NCBI GenBank assembly: GCA_035610365.1
Contig: CM069432.1
Coordinates: 12,896,001 to 12,960,000, forward strand
Direction of reading: 5' to 3'
Length of the DNA: 64,000 nucleotides
Origin: Aquatica leii
Taxonomy: Eukaryota; Arthropoda; Insecta; Coleoptera; Lampyridae
Shown in pieces: positions 1 through 10,389 of the stretch (position 1 is its first letter; each line of letters starts with the position of its first letter). The notes beneath the pieces were generated by a model. The model was not told where the DNA came from. It saw only the letters and a program-made list of their open reading frames with translations, and searched no databases. Made by a program: the position numbers and the translations under genes.

Positions 1-390
1 TTTTGGCGACCTCTTCGACTTTTTCCGTAGATAGTTTGTCGATCAAATCCCAGATTGTCGAATCTATTGTGATGATCAGTCGTGAATGGACTGAAAGTAA
101 CTCCGTAATTTTCTGGTCTAATTGGCGTCTAGTTTCGTGTATCCTTTCCCTTAACAAGGCTCGTCTGGCTCTTCGCAGTATATGCTTTTCCGTTCTAGTC
201 TTGATGTGATGTTGTATTTGCAGAAAACCTGGGACAATGTCCTGGTCTCTACATCTACTCAAAAAGGCTAATTGAGTAAACAGACTTTGGCGTTTGATCC
301 TGAGTGTCTTCAATTTCCGTACGATTTTAAAAACTTCCTCCCCGTAGAGTCGGATAATTTTATTTTTGAGGCTTTTGCGGCATGATTTTT
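1..390 (-). pseudogene. Penelope-like element, 5' coding end of the downstream tandem copy
   Basis: Minus-strand N-terminal region of a PLE polyprotein running off the left edge. It aligns with the start of the second PLE (about 26780-27120): both read GSKPEN then LLKNH close to the shared terminal repeat, and both later carry the DNA for the QHHIKTRT-like stretch. Frameshifts are visible within the first 130 codons, so it is not functional. It follows, on the minus strand, the 3' end of the PLE at 546-1535 with only one terminal repeat between them. That arrangement is a head-to-tail tandem, known for Penelope-type elements. The family assignment is secure by comparison with the second copy. 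How much of this tandem copy exists left of the window is unknown. Confidence 0.75.
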
Positions 391-392
391 TA

Positions 393-545
393 ACAAATAA
401 TTATTTTCGGGTTTTGAACCGCGTTCCATATTTACACTTTTACAAAATTTATAAAACTTAGAAAACTTAAAAACTTTGAAAAATTTACTATGTTTGACGT
501 TTTGACAGTCATGTCGTTGTTTTCTTTAGAAAAATTTGAAACTGA
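393..545 (-). repeat. PLE terminal repeat (pLTR) shared by two tandem copies
   Basis: About 150 bp matching both 23537-23680 and 27122-27251, the two ends of the other PLE in the window. Shared landmarks on the plus strand are TTTTCGGGTTTTGAACCG, ATATTTACACTTTT and a CAGTCATGTCG block. Here it sits between the endonuclease end of one copy and the N-terminal coding start of the next, so a single repeat serves both. Translation of the PLE appears to begin inside the repeat, because the GSKPEN coding overlaps it. Confidence 0.7.
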
Positions 546-1535
546 AGATATAGGATCCTGACAAGCTTTTATATTACGTCGTTCAGGTCAGTGATTCGTG
601 ACGGTTCCAATTCATTAGTTTTCCGGAACATCTTTTTTTATATTGGAGCTAGATCGATTCCATTATCCCTATTAAAATTGTCGTACTTTTGGATTTCAAT
701 GGCTTCCTTATATAGTCTAGGCCAGAAGTTTTGGGATTTAGCCAACATTGTTGCCTCTTCAAGTTTTATTGTGTGACCGGTGTCTAAAAAGTGTTCCGCA
801 ACAGCAGATCTTGTGTTATGTTTCTTTGTATCCGCCTTATGTTCTTTTAATCTGGTAGCTGTGTTGCGTCCCGTTTGTCCTATGAAAGCTAGCCCACACG
901 AACAAGGGATGTGGTAGACCCCTGGTTTCTCGAGTTGTGCTTTTGTTTCTTTTGATTTTGAGAAATTGCCGGATATTTTATTTGTTGCAGTGAAGATCAC
1001 TTTGATATTTTTCCCTCTAAGTATCCTGGCTATGTAAGGAAGGAAGAAAGTTGCCACGGGTTCCTCCTTCTTTGGTTTTTCCTTGCTGTGTTTGTTAATT
1101 GCTCGATATATGCCTGTTTTTCTGAAACCGTTTTTTCATTAAAGCGTTTGTTAGGTGACCTAGCTCGGTCTTTAACGTGTTTGGTTCACTGATCGCCTTG
1201 GCCCTGTGTACTAAAGTTTTTAGAACTGCAAACTTTTGAGCTGGATGATGATGTGATTCGGCGTTGAGGTATCTGTCAGTATGTGTCGGTTTTCTATATA
1301 CTTGATGTCCTTATTTGTTGTCCATATTTCGAGTGACCAGTGAATGCTTCTGTTTGTTTTCTTTTCCATAGTGAATTTGATGTTGAAATCTAACTGGTTG
1401 ATGTGATCCAGAAAGTTGTGTAGTGTTTCTGTTCCATGAGACCAAATTACAAATGTATCGTCCACATAACGTAGCCAGCATTTTGTTTTGAGGGTAGCGC
1501 TTTCTAATGCTCTTTCTTCAAAATCCTCCATAAAT
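546..1535 (-). pseudogene. Penelope-like element RT (C-terminal part) plus GIY-YIG endonuclease, 5' truncated
   Basis: PLEs copy RNA into DNA with a telomerase-related reverse transcriptase fused to a GIY-YIG nuclease that nicks the target. Positions 1543-1220 encode the RT palm segment WLRYVDDTFVIW (catalytic YVDD) and the HINQLDFNIKFTME stretch. Positions 1057-638 encode the nuclease: YHIPCSCGLAFIGQTGRN followed by R..EHK, with the usual Y-I-G read as F-I-G here. Between them lies a frame-shifted linker. Homology with the second PLE (25740-25790) stops abruptly at about 1535, so the RT fingers and N-terminus are missing, as expected from 5' truncation. Frameshifts show it is dead. The family is certain from the motif pair. 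Confidence 0.85.
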
Positions 1536-1797
1536 GTTATCACATCACATACGGTGTAGTTATATTGAATTGTTACTCTAAGAACTTGTTTCCAAGATAA
1601 CGTATTTATATATGTTTAAATGAGGTAATGTTACGTAGGTCGATCAAAATACTTAAATAAATAAATCAAAAATAATGTTATCACATAAGACGTAGTTAAG
1701 TTAAATTGTTATTCTAAGAACTGCACGCATTCATAAGTACACGAAAAATACGTTGCGTATGTCAGTCAAAATGCTTGAATAAATAAATAACACTGCA
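1536..1797. repeat. Two tandem units of about 130 bp abutting the PLE truncation point
   Basis: Unit 1 runs from 1536 to 1676 and unit 2 from 1677 to about 1797. Both start GTTATCACAT, share a TTGTTA..CTAAGAACT block in the middle, then GT(A/C)(G/A)GTC..TCAAAAT, and end in a run of AAATAAATAA. Overall divergence is moderate. The first unit begins exactly where PLE homology ends. Function unknown; this may be a short satellite or the truncated tail of another element. Confidence 0.65.
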
Positions 1798-3560
1798 AAA
1801 ATAAAGCTAAATATGCAAAACAAGTATTTTAGGGTACAATTTTTTATTTGGAAAATTCAGTTAAAAAATTAATGCAAAATAGGATTTTGTCATGTATCGA
1901 AACAAACCTGAGAAGAACATTGATAACATAAACCGAAATTATGATTACTATAAATGATGTTTTTTTATGTAGTAGCCTACATCCGGTCCGTTTTTTAATA
2001 AAATGTTAACAGTATCCGTGATTCCAATAAACGGCGTGCACTGTATCTTGATGTGTACAGTGCAATTTTTTTAAGTGTAACCATAAGGATTTACATACTA
2101 ATATTTATACTCAATGTTAACTTATGTTCTCTTTAATGTTTAAAGCACGAACGTTGAAAATAAAGTTAAAATTGTGCAAAAATTCATTATTAGGTGTCTT
2201 AAAGTTGTTGCACTTTGCTGTGCTGTGTCAATATTATTTTTGTACTAATAAAACAAATAACTATAACAATTGAGAAATTTTAATGTCGTTAAAGCGGTCC
2301 AGTCTAAACGTATATTATTTGTTTATTGATTAATAAAAAAGCTCAAAAATACAATGTTGAATGATAAATTTGTCATTATTAAATATTTTATTTTGAAGTA
2401 ATAAACGGTTTTTGGCATTTGACATGTTGTTTTTTGCATTGGTAAACTATTTCAGGTTGCATGCCAAAAATTGTAACTTTTTGCAGCAGTTATATAAATA
2501 ACTATTTTCTAACGTATGCAAACACTAGAAATAGTCTAATATTATTTAAAAGGCCATAAAAGCAAAGTTTGTCTTAAAAAGTACTAAAGTAAAAATTTTC
2601 TTGCAGTAACTACAAGTTTACCTAATTCAAACTAGACTATGATTTTCTATTATACAGTTAAAAGCTATAAAATAACATTTTTTAAAAACTAAAAATGGAT
2701 TGTTGATTAGTCCATCTACATATTTTTTAAGATTAATTTTACAAAGGTGTTTATAACATAATCTGATTCGACATATAGTTCAACAATTACAATAACAATT
2801 TTTATTACATCACACGCTTTAAATAGTTTTAATCTTTAAGAATTTTTAGAACTGATAAATAATTAAAACACACGATAACGTCATTTTAAATTGATACATT
2901 AACTTAATAAATGTAATTAATAACAAATAATTTAAAGTACTGTAATTATTCTAAAGAGAAAAAATGATGAGAACAAATAGTATGTTCTGTCTGCTACGCT
3001 AAAAAATACATGAATTATTATGAATTTTGATTTTCACTGTTTGTGTTTTTTTTTCAAATTTACTTTTTGTTAAAATTATGCATTAAAGTTATTAATAAAA
3101 CATTAAACTTATGAAAAACATATTTTTGTTTACTGTCATACAAATGGACAATATCCAAATGTTAACCTACTCAATGTCAAGCACCTACTTAGTCAATGAA
3201 TGCGATTATAAATCAAAAATAAGTTTTCAGTATATAGCCAAAATATTAAATATTTTATGTATTTATTTGGCTTTTGCATCAGATTTTTATTGAATCACAT
3301 TGATACATCTGAAAATATGATTTTTGTAAATACGACTTTATCACACTATAATATAAACATAGCCGACATATGGTTATATAGTATAATCGGATGGTCTTTT
3401 AAAGAGCGGATAGTAAGGCAAAAAAAATACCAAAAAAGGCATATTAAACCTGCCAAAAGGCAATGAAAAAGGCACAATATTTATTAAAATTTCCAGTTTT
3501 ATTTTTTTGTTTTACAATGTTTATTAAGTGCTATTATTTTCCCAAGCACAAATCAAATAT
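1798..3560. other. AT-rich stretch without recognisable gene
   Basis: Only short, chance-like open frames are present on either strand (for example about 60 codons at 3111 and 3257) and none shows a domain. A purine-rich run with repeated AAAAGGCA-like words occurs at 3415-3475. No terminal repeats or RNA genes were seen. Confidence 0.5.
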
Positions 3561-3564
3561 TTTA

Positions 3565-4090
3565 TTGATGCTTTTTTGTGTCTGTTTTCCAGTCATAAAC
3601 TTTAAAGCCAATTTTCAATAGATTAGCCGTAGACTTTATGATACGAGTGTAATCTTTTGGTTTCAAAATGTTTATGCTTTTTCTTACATCTTTTTTTGTT
3701 TCCAAAAACTCTGTATGTATGAATGTCCCACGACAAGGAAAATTACCTTACTTTGCTTAATTTTAGGTGGAGCAGAAGATTTCATCCAATTACAAATCAT
3801 TCCCATAAACGTGGAGTTTTTGCCCTCCAAACCCACCACAAAATAAACTGTCTTTGTTTGTTCAGAAAATGTAAAATGTGTTAAAATATGAAGTTCAGAC
3901 GGAATCTCATTTGAGCTTTTAGGACTTTTAGCTTCAGTCCAAACAAAACATGTAATATTTGTTTCAGAAAGCTTGACTTTTAAATTTCCAGCAACTACAC
4001 CAAAATTATAAAAAATTACCTGCATTGAGAAATCTTGATCTAGTAATTTAGGTAAGAGCATATTCTTGTTACAATCGAAAGAGAACACAG
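3565..4090 (-). pseudogene. DUF7869-like transposon-associated protein fragment
   Basis: A 134-codon minus-strand frame (4088-3684) reads FDCNKN..LPK, FYNFGVVAGN, CFVWTEA, K.SNEI, then a degraded GQNKNS-like stretch (GKNSTFMGMICNWM) and VVGHSYI. This order matches proteins annotated with DUF7869 in insect genomes, which are usually multicopy and transposon-associated. After a frame change near 3690 the match continues as ILKPKDYTRIIKS and VYDWK, ending near 3565. The N-terminal half is absent and flanking terminal repeats were not found. The identification rests on recalled motif order. The biochemical role is not known to me, although an acidic DDE-like role has been suspected for such repeats. 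Confidence 0.55.
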
Positions 4091-4840
4091 CAGTTTCCGG
4101 GACACCTCGTTCAACATGTAAAAAGTTTTAGCTTGCAATTTATGTACTATATGGTTGGTAATTAATTCTAGTTTTAGAACTGAATCTTAGATTGTAAACA
4201 TTTCGAGCCTAAATCTGTCTAAGGAGTTCCAAACCTGACATTGTAATGCGTATTAAAGTATCTTCTAAAATAACAATGACGTACCTTTAATTTGTTTTCT
4301 GCTGTACGTTATAAATATTCCAAAGTTTTCGACAATAATGGCTTTCGGTACATTTTAAAGATTCAAAAAATTTCTTCTTCCTTTTTCATATGATTTTGAT
4401 TTCTTACTCAGTCTATTACACGAATTTCAATCAGTTCTTTTTCAGGTTTCTTTAAACTTCTTTAACAATTTTATAATTTGTTTTTTTTTCAAATCTAACA
4501 CATCTAAGAACGCTTTTTTGCAAACTAGAATTTTTGTTCTATCGTTGGTATTGCATGTATAATAGATATTGTTTGTATTTTGCACTTAAATTTATGCTAA
4601 AACGATGCAGTAAAGTAGACAAATCCAGTGGTGTAATTAACTAAATTTAGAAATTTTTGTGACTATACACCCCTCAAATGAAAGATGTTTTGCATTATTG
4701 ACATTTAATACTGACAGTTATTTGCTTACAACAATAAGAAGCGTTTTGGATTATTGACAGTGATTACAAAATAATAACAATCATGTCATATTTGCAATAC
4801 TAATTACATCTATTCACCCGGTTTCATCAAATATATAAGA
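4091..4840. other. No gene seen
   Basis: AT-rich sequence between the DUF7869 remnant and the first family X repeat. No open frame with a recognisable domain, no duplicated ends and no RNA gene were found. Confidence 0.5.
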
Positions 4841-4848
4841 AAAAAAAA

Positions 4849-5955
4849 CTGGTGTGGTCACCACACGACTTTCCTATGAATGATGAAGGAATATTTACAT
4901 ATTTTTTTAAAGTTATGCTGTCATAAAACCATTTTAAAGTGATATTTACACGTTTGTATTCATTTTCTAGCATATTTGTGCGCCTTGATATTACTTATCC
5001 CTTTAGTAAATCAGTTAAAAAAAATCGTCGCAGACACGATTCCAAACTATATTATATTTGTGAATTCATTTTAAATTACAAACTAAATATCTGATAAACT
5101 GTTAATGTTAGAATTTTTTTTATTTAAATAAATTGTTAGGAAGAATTATCTCTATAAGAAACTGTAAAAATAATTCGAATAATTTACATACGTACAAAAT
5201 TATATAAGAAAAACTGTTAAAAATGGCGGATACATCCAATTCCGGTTTTTTTATCAAACACATTTTTTGATAGAGCCGAGAGAATATGAAAAGCCAGCTT
5301 CATGCCAAACTTCAAGTAATTAGGACTTTTGGTTCGAGAGTTATCGTGGGTACATCCAAAGATAATTTAAATTAGATGCAGCACTCCGTATATAAAGTCA
5401 TAAGAATTTAGAGAAAAATTGTTATTTTTTAACGTATCTTGCTTTTCTTTCAAGATATAAAATTTTTTCTATAAAAAAATTGTCGTAGACTGGATTTGAA
5501 CCTAGGATCATATATCGAATTCAATTTCAATTATAAATCAAATATCTAATAAACTGCTTATGTTAAAAAAAAATTATTTGAATAAATTGTTAAAAAGAAT
5601 TAACTCTATAAGAAACTGTAAAAATAATTCGAATAATTTACATTCGTACAAAATTATAATAGAAAAACTGTTCAAAATGGCAGATACACCTACTTTCGGT
5701 TTCTTTATCAGACCCATCTTTTGATAGAACCGAGAAAATATGAAAAACCAGCTCCATACCAAATTTCAAGTTACTATGACTTTTGGTTCGAGAGTTATCG
5801 TGGGTACAACGTTACAGACACACACACACAGACACCCAAATTTTTTTGGTCAAAAATACGTTTTTTCTAATTCAGGAGACCTTGAAACGTAAGATTCTTC
5901 AAAAAAAATTTTTGAAAAAAAAATTGCGATCGCTATACTTTTCTTATAGGAAAGT
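4849..5955 (+). repeat. Family X interspersed repeat, full-length copy (A) with internal dimer
   Basis: It opens with a perfect hairpin, GTGTGG-TCA-CCACAC (4852-4866), followed at 4868 by ACTTTCCTATGAATGATG. It ends at 5941-5955 with TTCTTATAGGAAAGT, whose reverse complement is ACTTTCCTATAAGAA, so the ends form short inverted repeats. Inside are two diverged direct units, about 5000-5365 and 5478-5815. Each has a TCG(T/C)(A/C)G..GATT(T/C)GAA-like block, AAACTGTAAAAATAATTCGAATAATTTACAT, and TTTTGGTTCGAGAGTTATCGTGG. A (CA)n-rich CACACACACAGACACCCAAA tract follows unit 2. There is no coding capacity. Other copies are at 32.78-33.18, 33.98-34.11, 35.76-36.49 and 58.54-58.98 kb. Probably a non-autonomous element; class undetermined. 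Confidence 0.7.
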
Positions 5956-6339
5956 AAAAAGTCAATTTTGTTAGACGAGTTTAAATGGAATTATATCAGT
6001 CACAATGGATTTAGTAAAAATTGTCAATCTTCAACTAATCTCAAAAGATTGCTATTGTACTCAAAAAAACTAATACGATTTACTCACAGGATTGCACTTG
6101 AACGGCACGACAAATGATGAATTAGAAGCCGCACCACGCCACAAAAGAAAGGAGTAAACTTTGTGGTTAATTTTTTGTGTTTAGTTTTGGTGTTAAAGAT
6201 TTATTTAAAATTATGTTTCTATGACTTTGTTATTGATTCAGATAAATAATATATGAATATATTGTGACGTCATTAATTAAATGACGTTAGTGGAAAGGTA
6301 AATTATGTTCAATGTAAAAGAGAATGAAAAAAATATGTT
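5956..6339. other. No gene seen
   Basis: AT-rich spacer with a short near-palindrome TGACGTCATTAATTAAATGACGT around 6263-6286. No coding or terminal-repeat signal. Confidence 0.4.
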
Positions 6340-6587
6340 TTTTTAGTGTTGAAAACACTTATAGGATTCGAAAGTTCGTGTAACAAAACGATGAAACGCT
6401 TACATAAAACAAATTTGGAACTTGGGGTGGTGCCCAATTTCACTTTATTTTTTTAAATTATTATTAGTCAAGATAGTCCTTATGATTCGTTTTATGTTTT
6501 AAAAATATAATAAGTCTTAATTTCATTCAGCGGAGCTGAAAAATAATTATAGTAATTGCAGCGAGCTTCCGTCTTGTACGCTGCAAA

Positions 6588-7016
6588 AACGGTACAATAT
6601 AGAGGAAAATTGCACTTAAACAATTTATTGAGCCCAAAATTTACTACAAAAAAGTCCGCGGGATTGTATAATTATATCTAATAGTTTAAACGCGGCTTGC
6701 ACAAAGCAAATCAAAAATGTAGCAAGTGATTATTTCTGAAATCGATTGTTACATCACCAATAAACTTGGTTTCATTGGATTTGTAGCAATTGTTTTGAGA
6801 AGTAATCAGTTGTTACATTTTTTATTTGCTTTGTGCAACCCGCCTTAAGAGTTACAGAATTTTAATGTAATGTAAGACATTTTCGTTTAACTTTGCACAC
6901 TTGTATCTTCTAAACGATTGAAGGAAATTGTAGCCTTCCGCCGACTTTTTTATAGTAAATTTTGTCTTCTAAAAAAGTGTTTATGTGCAACTTTCCTCTA
7001 TCTTACACCGTTTTAA
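6588..7016. mobile_element. Long-TIR foldback element (MITE-like)
   Basis: The two halves of this 430-bp segment are inverted copies of each other. The left half begins AAAACGGTACAATATAGAGG; the right half ends CCTCTATCTTACACCGTTTT. Matching landmarks continue inward: GCACTTAAACA against TGTTTATGTGC, AATTTACTACAAAAAAGTC against GACTTTTTTATAGTAAATT, and TTGCACAAAGCAAAT against ATTTGCTTTGTGCAA around a centre near 6770. It lies inside the interruption of arm A. No open frame. Its right end merges with arm A, so the exact boundary is uncertain. Confidence 0.6.
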
Positions 7017-7241
7017 GGTAACAGTTTATTGGTTATTTTAAGTTATTAAGCAAATCATTTTAATACAAACATTATAGCGTGTGTAATATTACAACACCGA
7101 CAAAGCTACCCTTAGCCGCAAAAAAAGCCGCGGTGGTCGCCAAAAGCAACTCGACCGAAACACATATGTTTTACTAAATTAAACCGATAAACGAACTAAT
7201 TAAATAAACCTGATTTATAAAGTTTTATAATAACGAAAACT

Positions 7242-7345
7242 CACAGATATCGCAAATCTTGCAATTATCGGAAGGTGTTGAAAACAAACACAAATATTAC
7301 CTACGTAATAAATATAATGAACAAGGTTTATTACAATTTTCAAAA
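7242..7345 (+). repeat. Repeat P3, left copy
   Basis: About 100 bp (CGCAAATCTTGCAATTATCG, GGAAGGTGTTGAAAACAAAC, then TTTATTACAATTTTCAAAAA) at the start of the core between arms A and B. It is repeated in inverted orientation at 13475-13575. Non-coding. Confidence 0.65.
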
Positions 7346-8590
7346 ATTGGAATGTATCCTATTAAGGTATTTTGAACTATTTTTTAATCCAAATTCAGTA
7401 AAATCTACATTTGCACAATTTGGATAATCGCCATACTCTTTTTTTCTTACAAATTGTTTCATCTTTTTAATCACATCAATAACAAACAAATTCTTGAATT
7501 ACTAGAGTTGATTTATATTAAAACATCAAATAAAAATTTTTTGTTGAACGATCAAACTAATTTTAATTATGATTTTAAACTTAAATTTTCTTAGATTTGT
7601 TTCTAAATTGCACATTCTTCCTTTTTTAAAATAATTTACATTTAACATTTTGTAAAACTTAGATTTTTTAATTATCTAGTTACAAATATTCATGTTTGAC
7701 ATTTTTCAAAAAATGTAAGTTAAAAAATTTTTTGTAATCTTAACTTTTTATAAGTTATAAATATTTTTTGTAGACTTTTCTGAAGATGAGCTTCATTATT
7801 TTAAAGCTCGAAACAAATGTAAAAAATATATTTTGAAAGTTAAAAAAAATGAATTTTACTATAACATGAATCCTCTTTCTAGTTTTAACTAATTTATAAC
7901 GCTAATTATACTTACAATTGCTTAACTATTGATACAATTTCAACATTCAAAATTTACTCAAATTTTATTTTACATACTTTCGTCCTATGTTGATAGCTTT
8001 ACATAGAAATCGTTTATGATAGTTTTTATTATAAAACTTCATAAACCAGGTTTATTAAATTATTTCGTTTATGCATTTTAAAATTTGAACATAAATTATC
8101 GGTTTAGTAGAACATCTGTGTTTCGGTCGAGTTGCTTTTGGTGACCACCGCGGCTTTTTTTGCGACTAAGGGTAGCTTTGTCGGTGTCGTAAAAGTTGTT
8201 TTTCTTGTAAATCATGCCTGCATCGAAACCGCCACAATTTTTGTATTGAAATGATTCCCTTAATAACTTAAAATAACCAATAAACTATTACTCTAAAACG
8301 GTGCAAGTTCCAGATTTGTTTCATCTGAGTGTTTCATCGTTTCGTTACACGAGCCTTCGAATCAAGCTCCCTGTAAGTGTTTTCAACACTAAAACTATTA
8401 GTAATTATTAGTTTAAATCATAAATGATTTCACTGTAAAGTTATCAACATACGACGATATATAAAATAAAATTTGAGTAAATTTTGAATGTTGAAATTGT
8501 ATCAACAGTCAAACAATTATAAAGATTATTAGCGTTATAAATCTGTTGAGACTAGAGAAAGGATTCATGTTAAAGTAAAGTTCATTTCTT

Positions 8591-8860
8591 TAATGCTTTT
8601 TTATAGTCAGTAGCGCATTTGTTAAATATTAATACGAGACAAAATTTAAAAATCGGTAAAAAAAAGAAAAATTTAATAAAAAGGCATGTCGATTTTTTCG
8701 CTTGACGAAATGTTTTTATTTTAAGTCCAATCTGCTGTAAGTCTTCTTTAGATATGACAAGTAATCGCGAACGCGATGAACTGTTAAAAAAAAATTCAAT
8801 TTTTAAACTGTGGTTGCACATTTCCAAAGATGAAATCTCTACTTTGCAACTTTTACATCT
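8591..8860. other. Unassigned sequence abutting the truncated LTR
   Basis: A 99-codon minus-strand frame spans 8582-8881 and starts within the LTR fragment to its right. It contains CKSCKVE and C..H but no recognisable domain, and its last third is a low-complexity F/K/L run. Probably chance. Confidence 0.3.
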
Positions 8861-9142
8861 TGTAGCACCGTGGCCCTCCAAAGTTAACTTTCGTAGTACG
8901 CACTAGAAGTCTACCGTCGCGCGTACCGTAGATTCAATTACCCAGATTGGATAGCTGAATTGACTCCACGTCAATTCATGAAACCCAAGATTTTGGTAGA
9001 TTTATTGATTTTACTTTGAATTTAGTATCGAAGGTATCACCCCAATACTTCCTGGGTTGGCCCGCACCGCTAACCTCTTAATTATGGTCGTCCAGCCTCT
9101 GACCCGGACAAAAGGACACTTTCGGTTTCTTTAATTTTTGCA
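8861..9142 (-). repeat. Ty3/gypsy 3' LTR, truncated
   Basis: About 280 bp directly repeated at 12358-12637, sharing TTGTAGCACCGTGGCCCTCC at the left end and ACCCGGACAAAAGGACACT near the right. On the minus strand this is the U3 side of the LTR. The right-hand LTR continues a further 330 bp to its primer site, whereas homology here stops dead at TTGTAGCACC, so the remaining part of the 3' LTR is deleted or replaced. Confidence 0.7.
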
Positions 9143-9438
9143 CATCACTTACACTACCTTAAACCACAGACTTATAAAACTAACCAGACTATTTTAACAT
9201 TTTAGAAGCTACCATAGATATAAGAAAAAAGGCATTACAGTTACCCCCCAAAATTTTGAGAGTATAGCCATTTATCACTATGCGAGTCAAAATTTGTTGC
9301 TTTGCACATCATTTCATCATTCTTTAAAATATTTGAAAAATCATCCGAATTAATTTTTTGGTTTTTCTAAGCACTTATTATATACATTGATTCTAAACGG
9401 TAATACACTAAAGTGATCGTTCTTTTTAAAAACGATAA
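9143..9438. other. Remnant between the truncated pol and the 3' LTR
   Basis: No recognisable RNase H or integrase coding. The 3 kb or so of pol expected here in a complete Ty3/gypsy element is missing. Confidence 0.5.
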
Positions 9439-9657
9439 CTAATTGAAAAACGGAGAACTTGAGCGTTCAATTATCCCCCAGTCTAACATGCGTTGTATTT
9501 TATTTTCCACGTCGTTTCTTTTAGGATGAGGAATAGGATAAGATTTTTTGACAAATGGTGTTTTATCGGAAACATCTAATGTACATTCATAAACTGTACA
9601 TTTTCCTGGCTTATCATCAAAAACGTGTTTATAGATTTCTTTTATTGCGTTTACCAC
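9439..9657 (-). pseudogene. pol: Ty3/gypsy pol: start of reverse transcriptase
   Basis: Seventy-two codons corresponding to the amino-terminal edge of a Ty3/gypsy RT: the D.PGKC.VYE segment, KKSYPIP, R..V..KI..MLDWGIIERSSSPF. In this family that stretch precedes the fingers and the catalytic YxDD, which are absent here because the reading frame and homology end at 9439. It lies downstream of the protease remnant on the same strand. The break looks like one large deletion removing the RT core, RNase H and integrase. Family confident, function none. Confidence 0.8.
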
Positions 9658-9929
9658 GTCTTCTTAAGTTGTAATATTTACAGAATTACACATAGTTTGC
9701 ATTTTGTGTCTTTCTGTATGCTTTACAAATGCCGCTTTTAAGGGTAAAACAGCGAGACATTCTGAACAACTATAATTTTGATAAGGGTTTTCATTTTCTG
9801 GGGTGTTACTGTTTGACAAGGTTTTTTGCTGTTGAGATTCTACTGGATTTACGTAAAACTTTTCAAGGTTTTGTCTATATTCGCTATTACCTTCTACTTT
9901 TAATTCAGCTGACTTGAATTGCTTGTGTT

Positions 9930-10250
9930 TTTTCTACAAATTGCGACACGGTTTCTTCATTGTTAATTCTAAATTTTATTTCTTTTTTGTTAATGTCAAT
10001 CACTGCTCCCGTGGAAATCATCTAATCCATGCCAATAATACAAGAAATATTTAAATAATCAGCTACTAAGCTTGTATTAAAACTTGCTTCCTAACCTTAC
10101 AGATTTTTCCCGTCACTCCTTGTATCGAAATACCTACAGTAGACAAAATAGGGATATTTGGATCTAACCCGTACAACGTCTCGAACAAAGTTTTTGAAAT
10201 TATACTAACTGCACTACCAGTGTCTATTAATACTGTCTGTTCACTACTCC
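9930..10250 (-). pseudogene. pol: Ty3/gypsy pol: retroviral-type aspartic protease
   Basis: Minus-strand translation from about 10246 gives LIDTGSAVSIIS with the catalytic DTG at 10224-10216. After interruptions it gives CIIGMD near 10050, the usual I-(I/L)-G-x-D motif at the end of this protease, then a stretch rich in charged residues leading toward RT. In a live element the protease cuts the Gag-Pol polyprotein. In-frame stops (for example near 10080) show it is dead. It is too broken to appear as one long open frame and was found by reading between gag and RT. Confidence 0.7.
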
Positions 10251-10389
10251 CCCAAATTCACTTTCACTTGAGGTACGTAATTGTGTCTTTTTTCATTTAA
10301 TTCGTTGTCAGAAATCATTGAATTACAATTGTCTTTATCTATTGTGTTTATATTACATTTAATTTTTTGAAAAAATGATTTCACAAAAT

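Larger units (their letters stand above)
6340..8590. repeat. Interlocking inverted-repeat cluster (arms A and B)
   Basis: Segment A (6340-6425 plus 7004-7240) reappears inverted at 8025-8405. Landmarks are GTGTTGAAAACACTTA, AACGATGAAACGC, GTTTATTGGTTATTTTAAGT, AGCCGCGGTGGTCGCC and CGACCGAAACACA. Segment B (7850-8025) reappears inverted at 8408-8590, with TGATACAATTTCAACATTC and ACTCAAATTTTATTTTA as landmarks. Order is therefore A, core, B, inverted A, inverted B. Read on the other strand the right half is B followed by A, the order expected at a head-to-tail junction of an A-core-B unit. The left copy of A is interrupted by about 580 bp (6426-7003). No transposase is encoded. Confidence 0.7.

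Noticed and set aside
4849-4867. Helitron 3' end (terminal hairpin of family X)
   Set aside because: No CTRR motif follows the stem on either strand, no A/T insertion pattern, and the far end carries an inverted ACTTTCCTATA, which Helitrons lack.
5815-5850. CA-rich tract as an independent microsatellite locus
   Set aside because: It recurs at the same place in other family X copies and is part of that repeat.
8582-8881. 99-codon minus-strand frame beginning in the LTR fragment
   Set aside because: Low-complexity F/K/L tail, no domain, and its first codons are LTR sequence; treated as chance.
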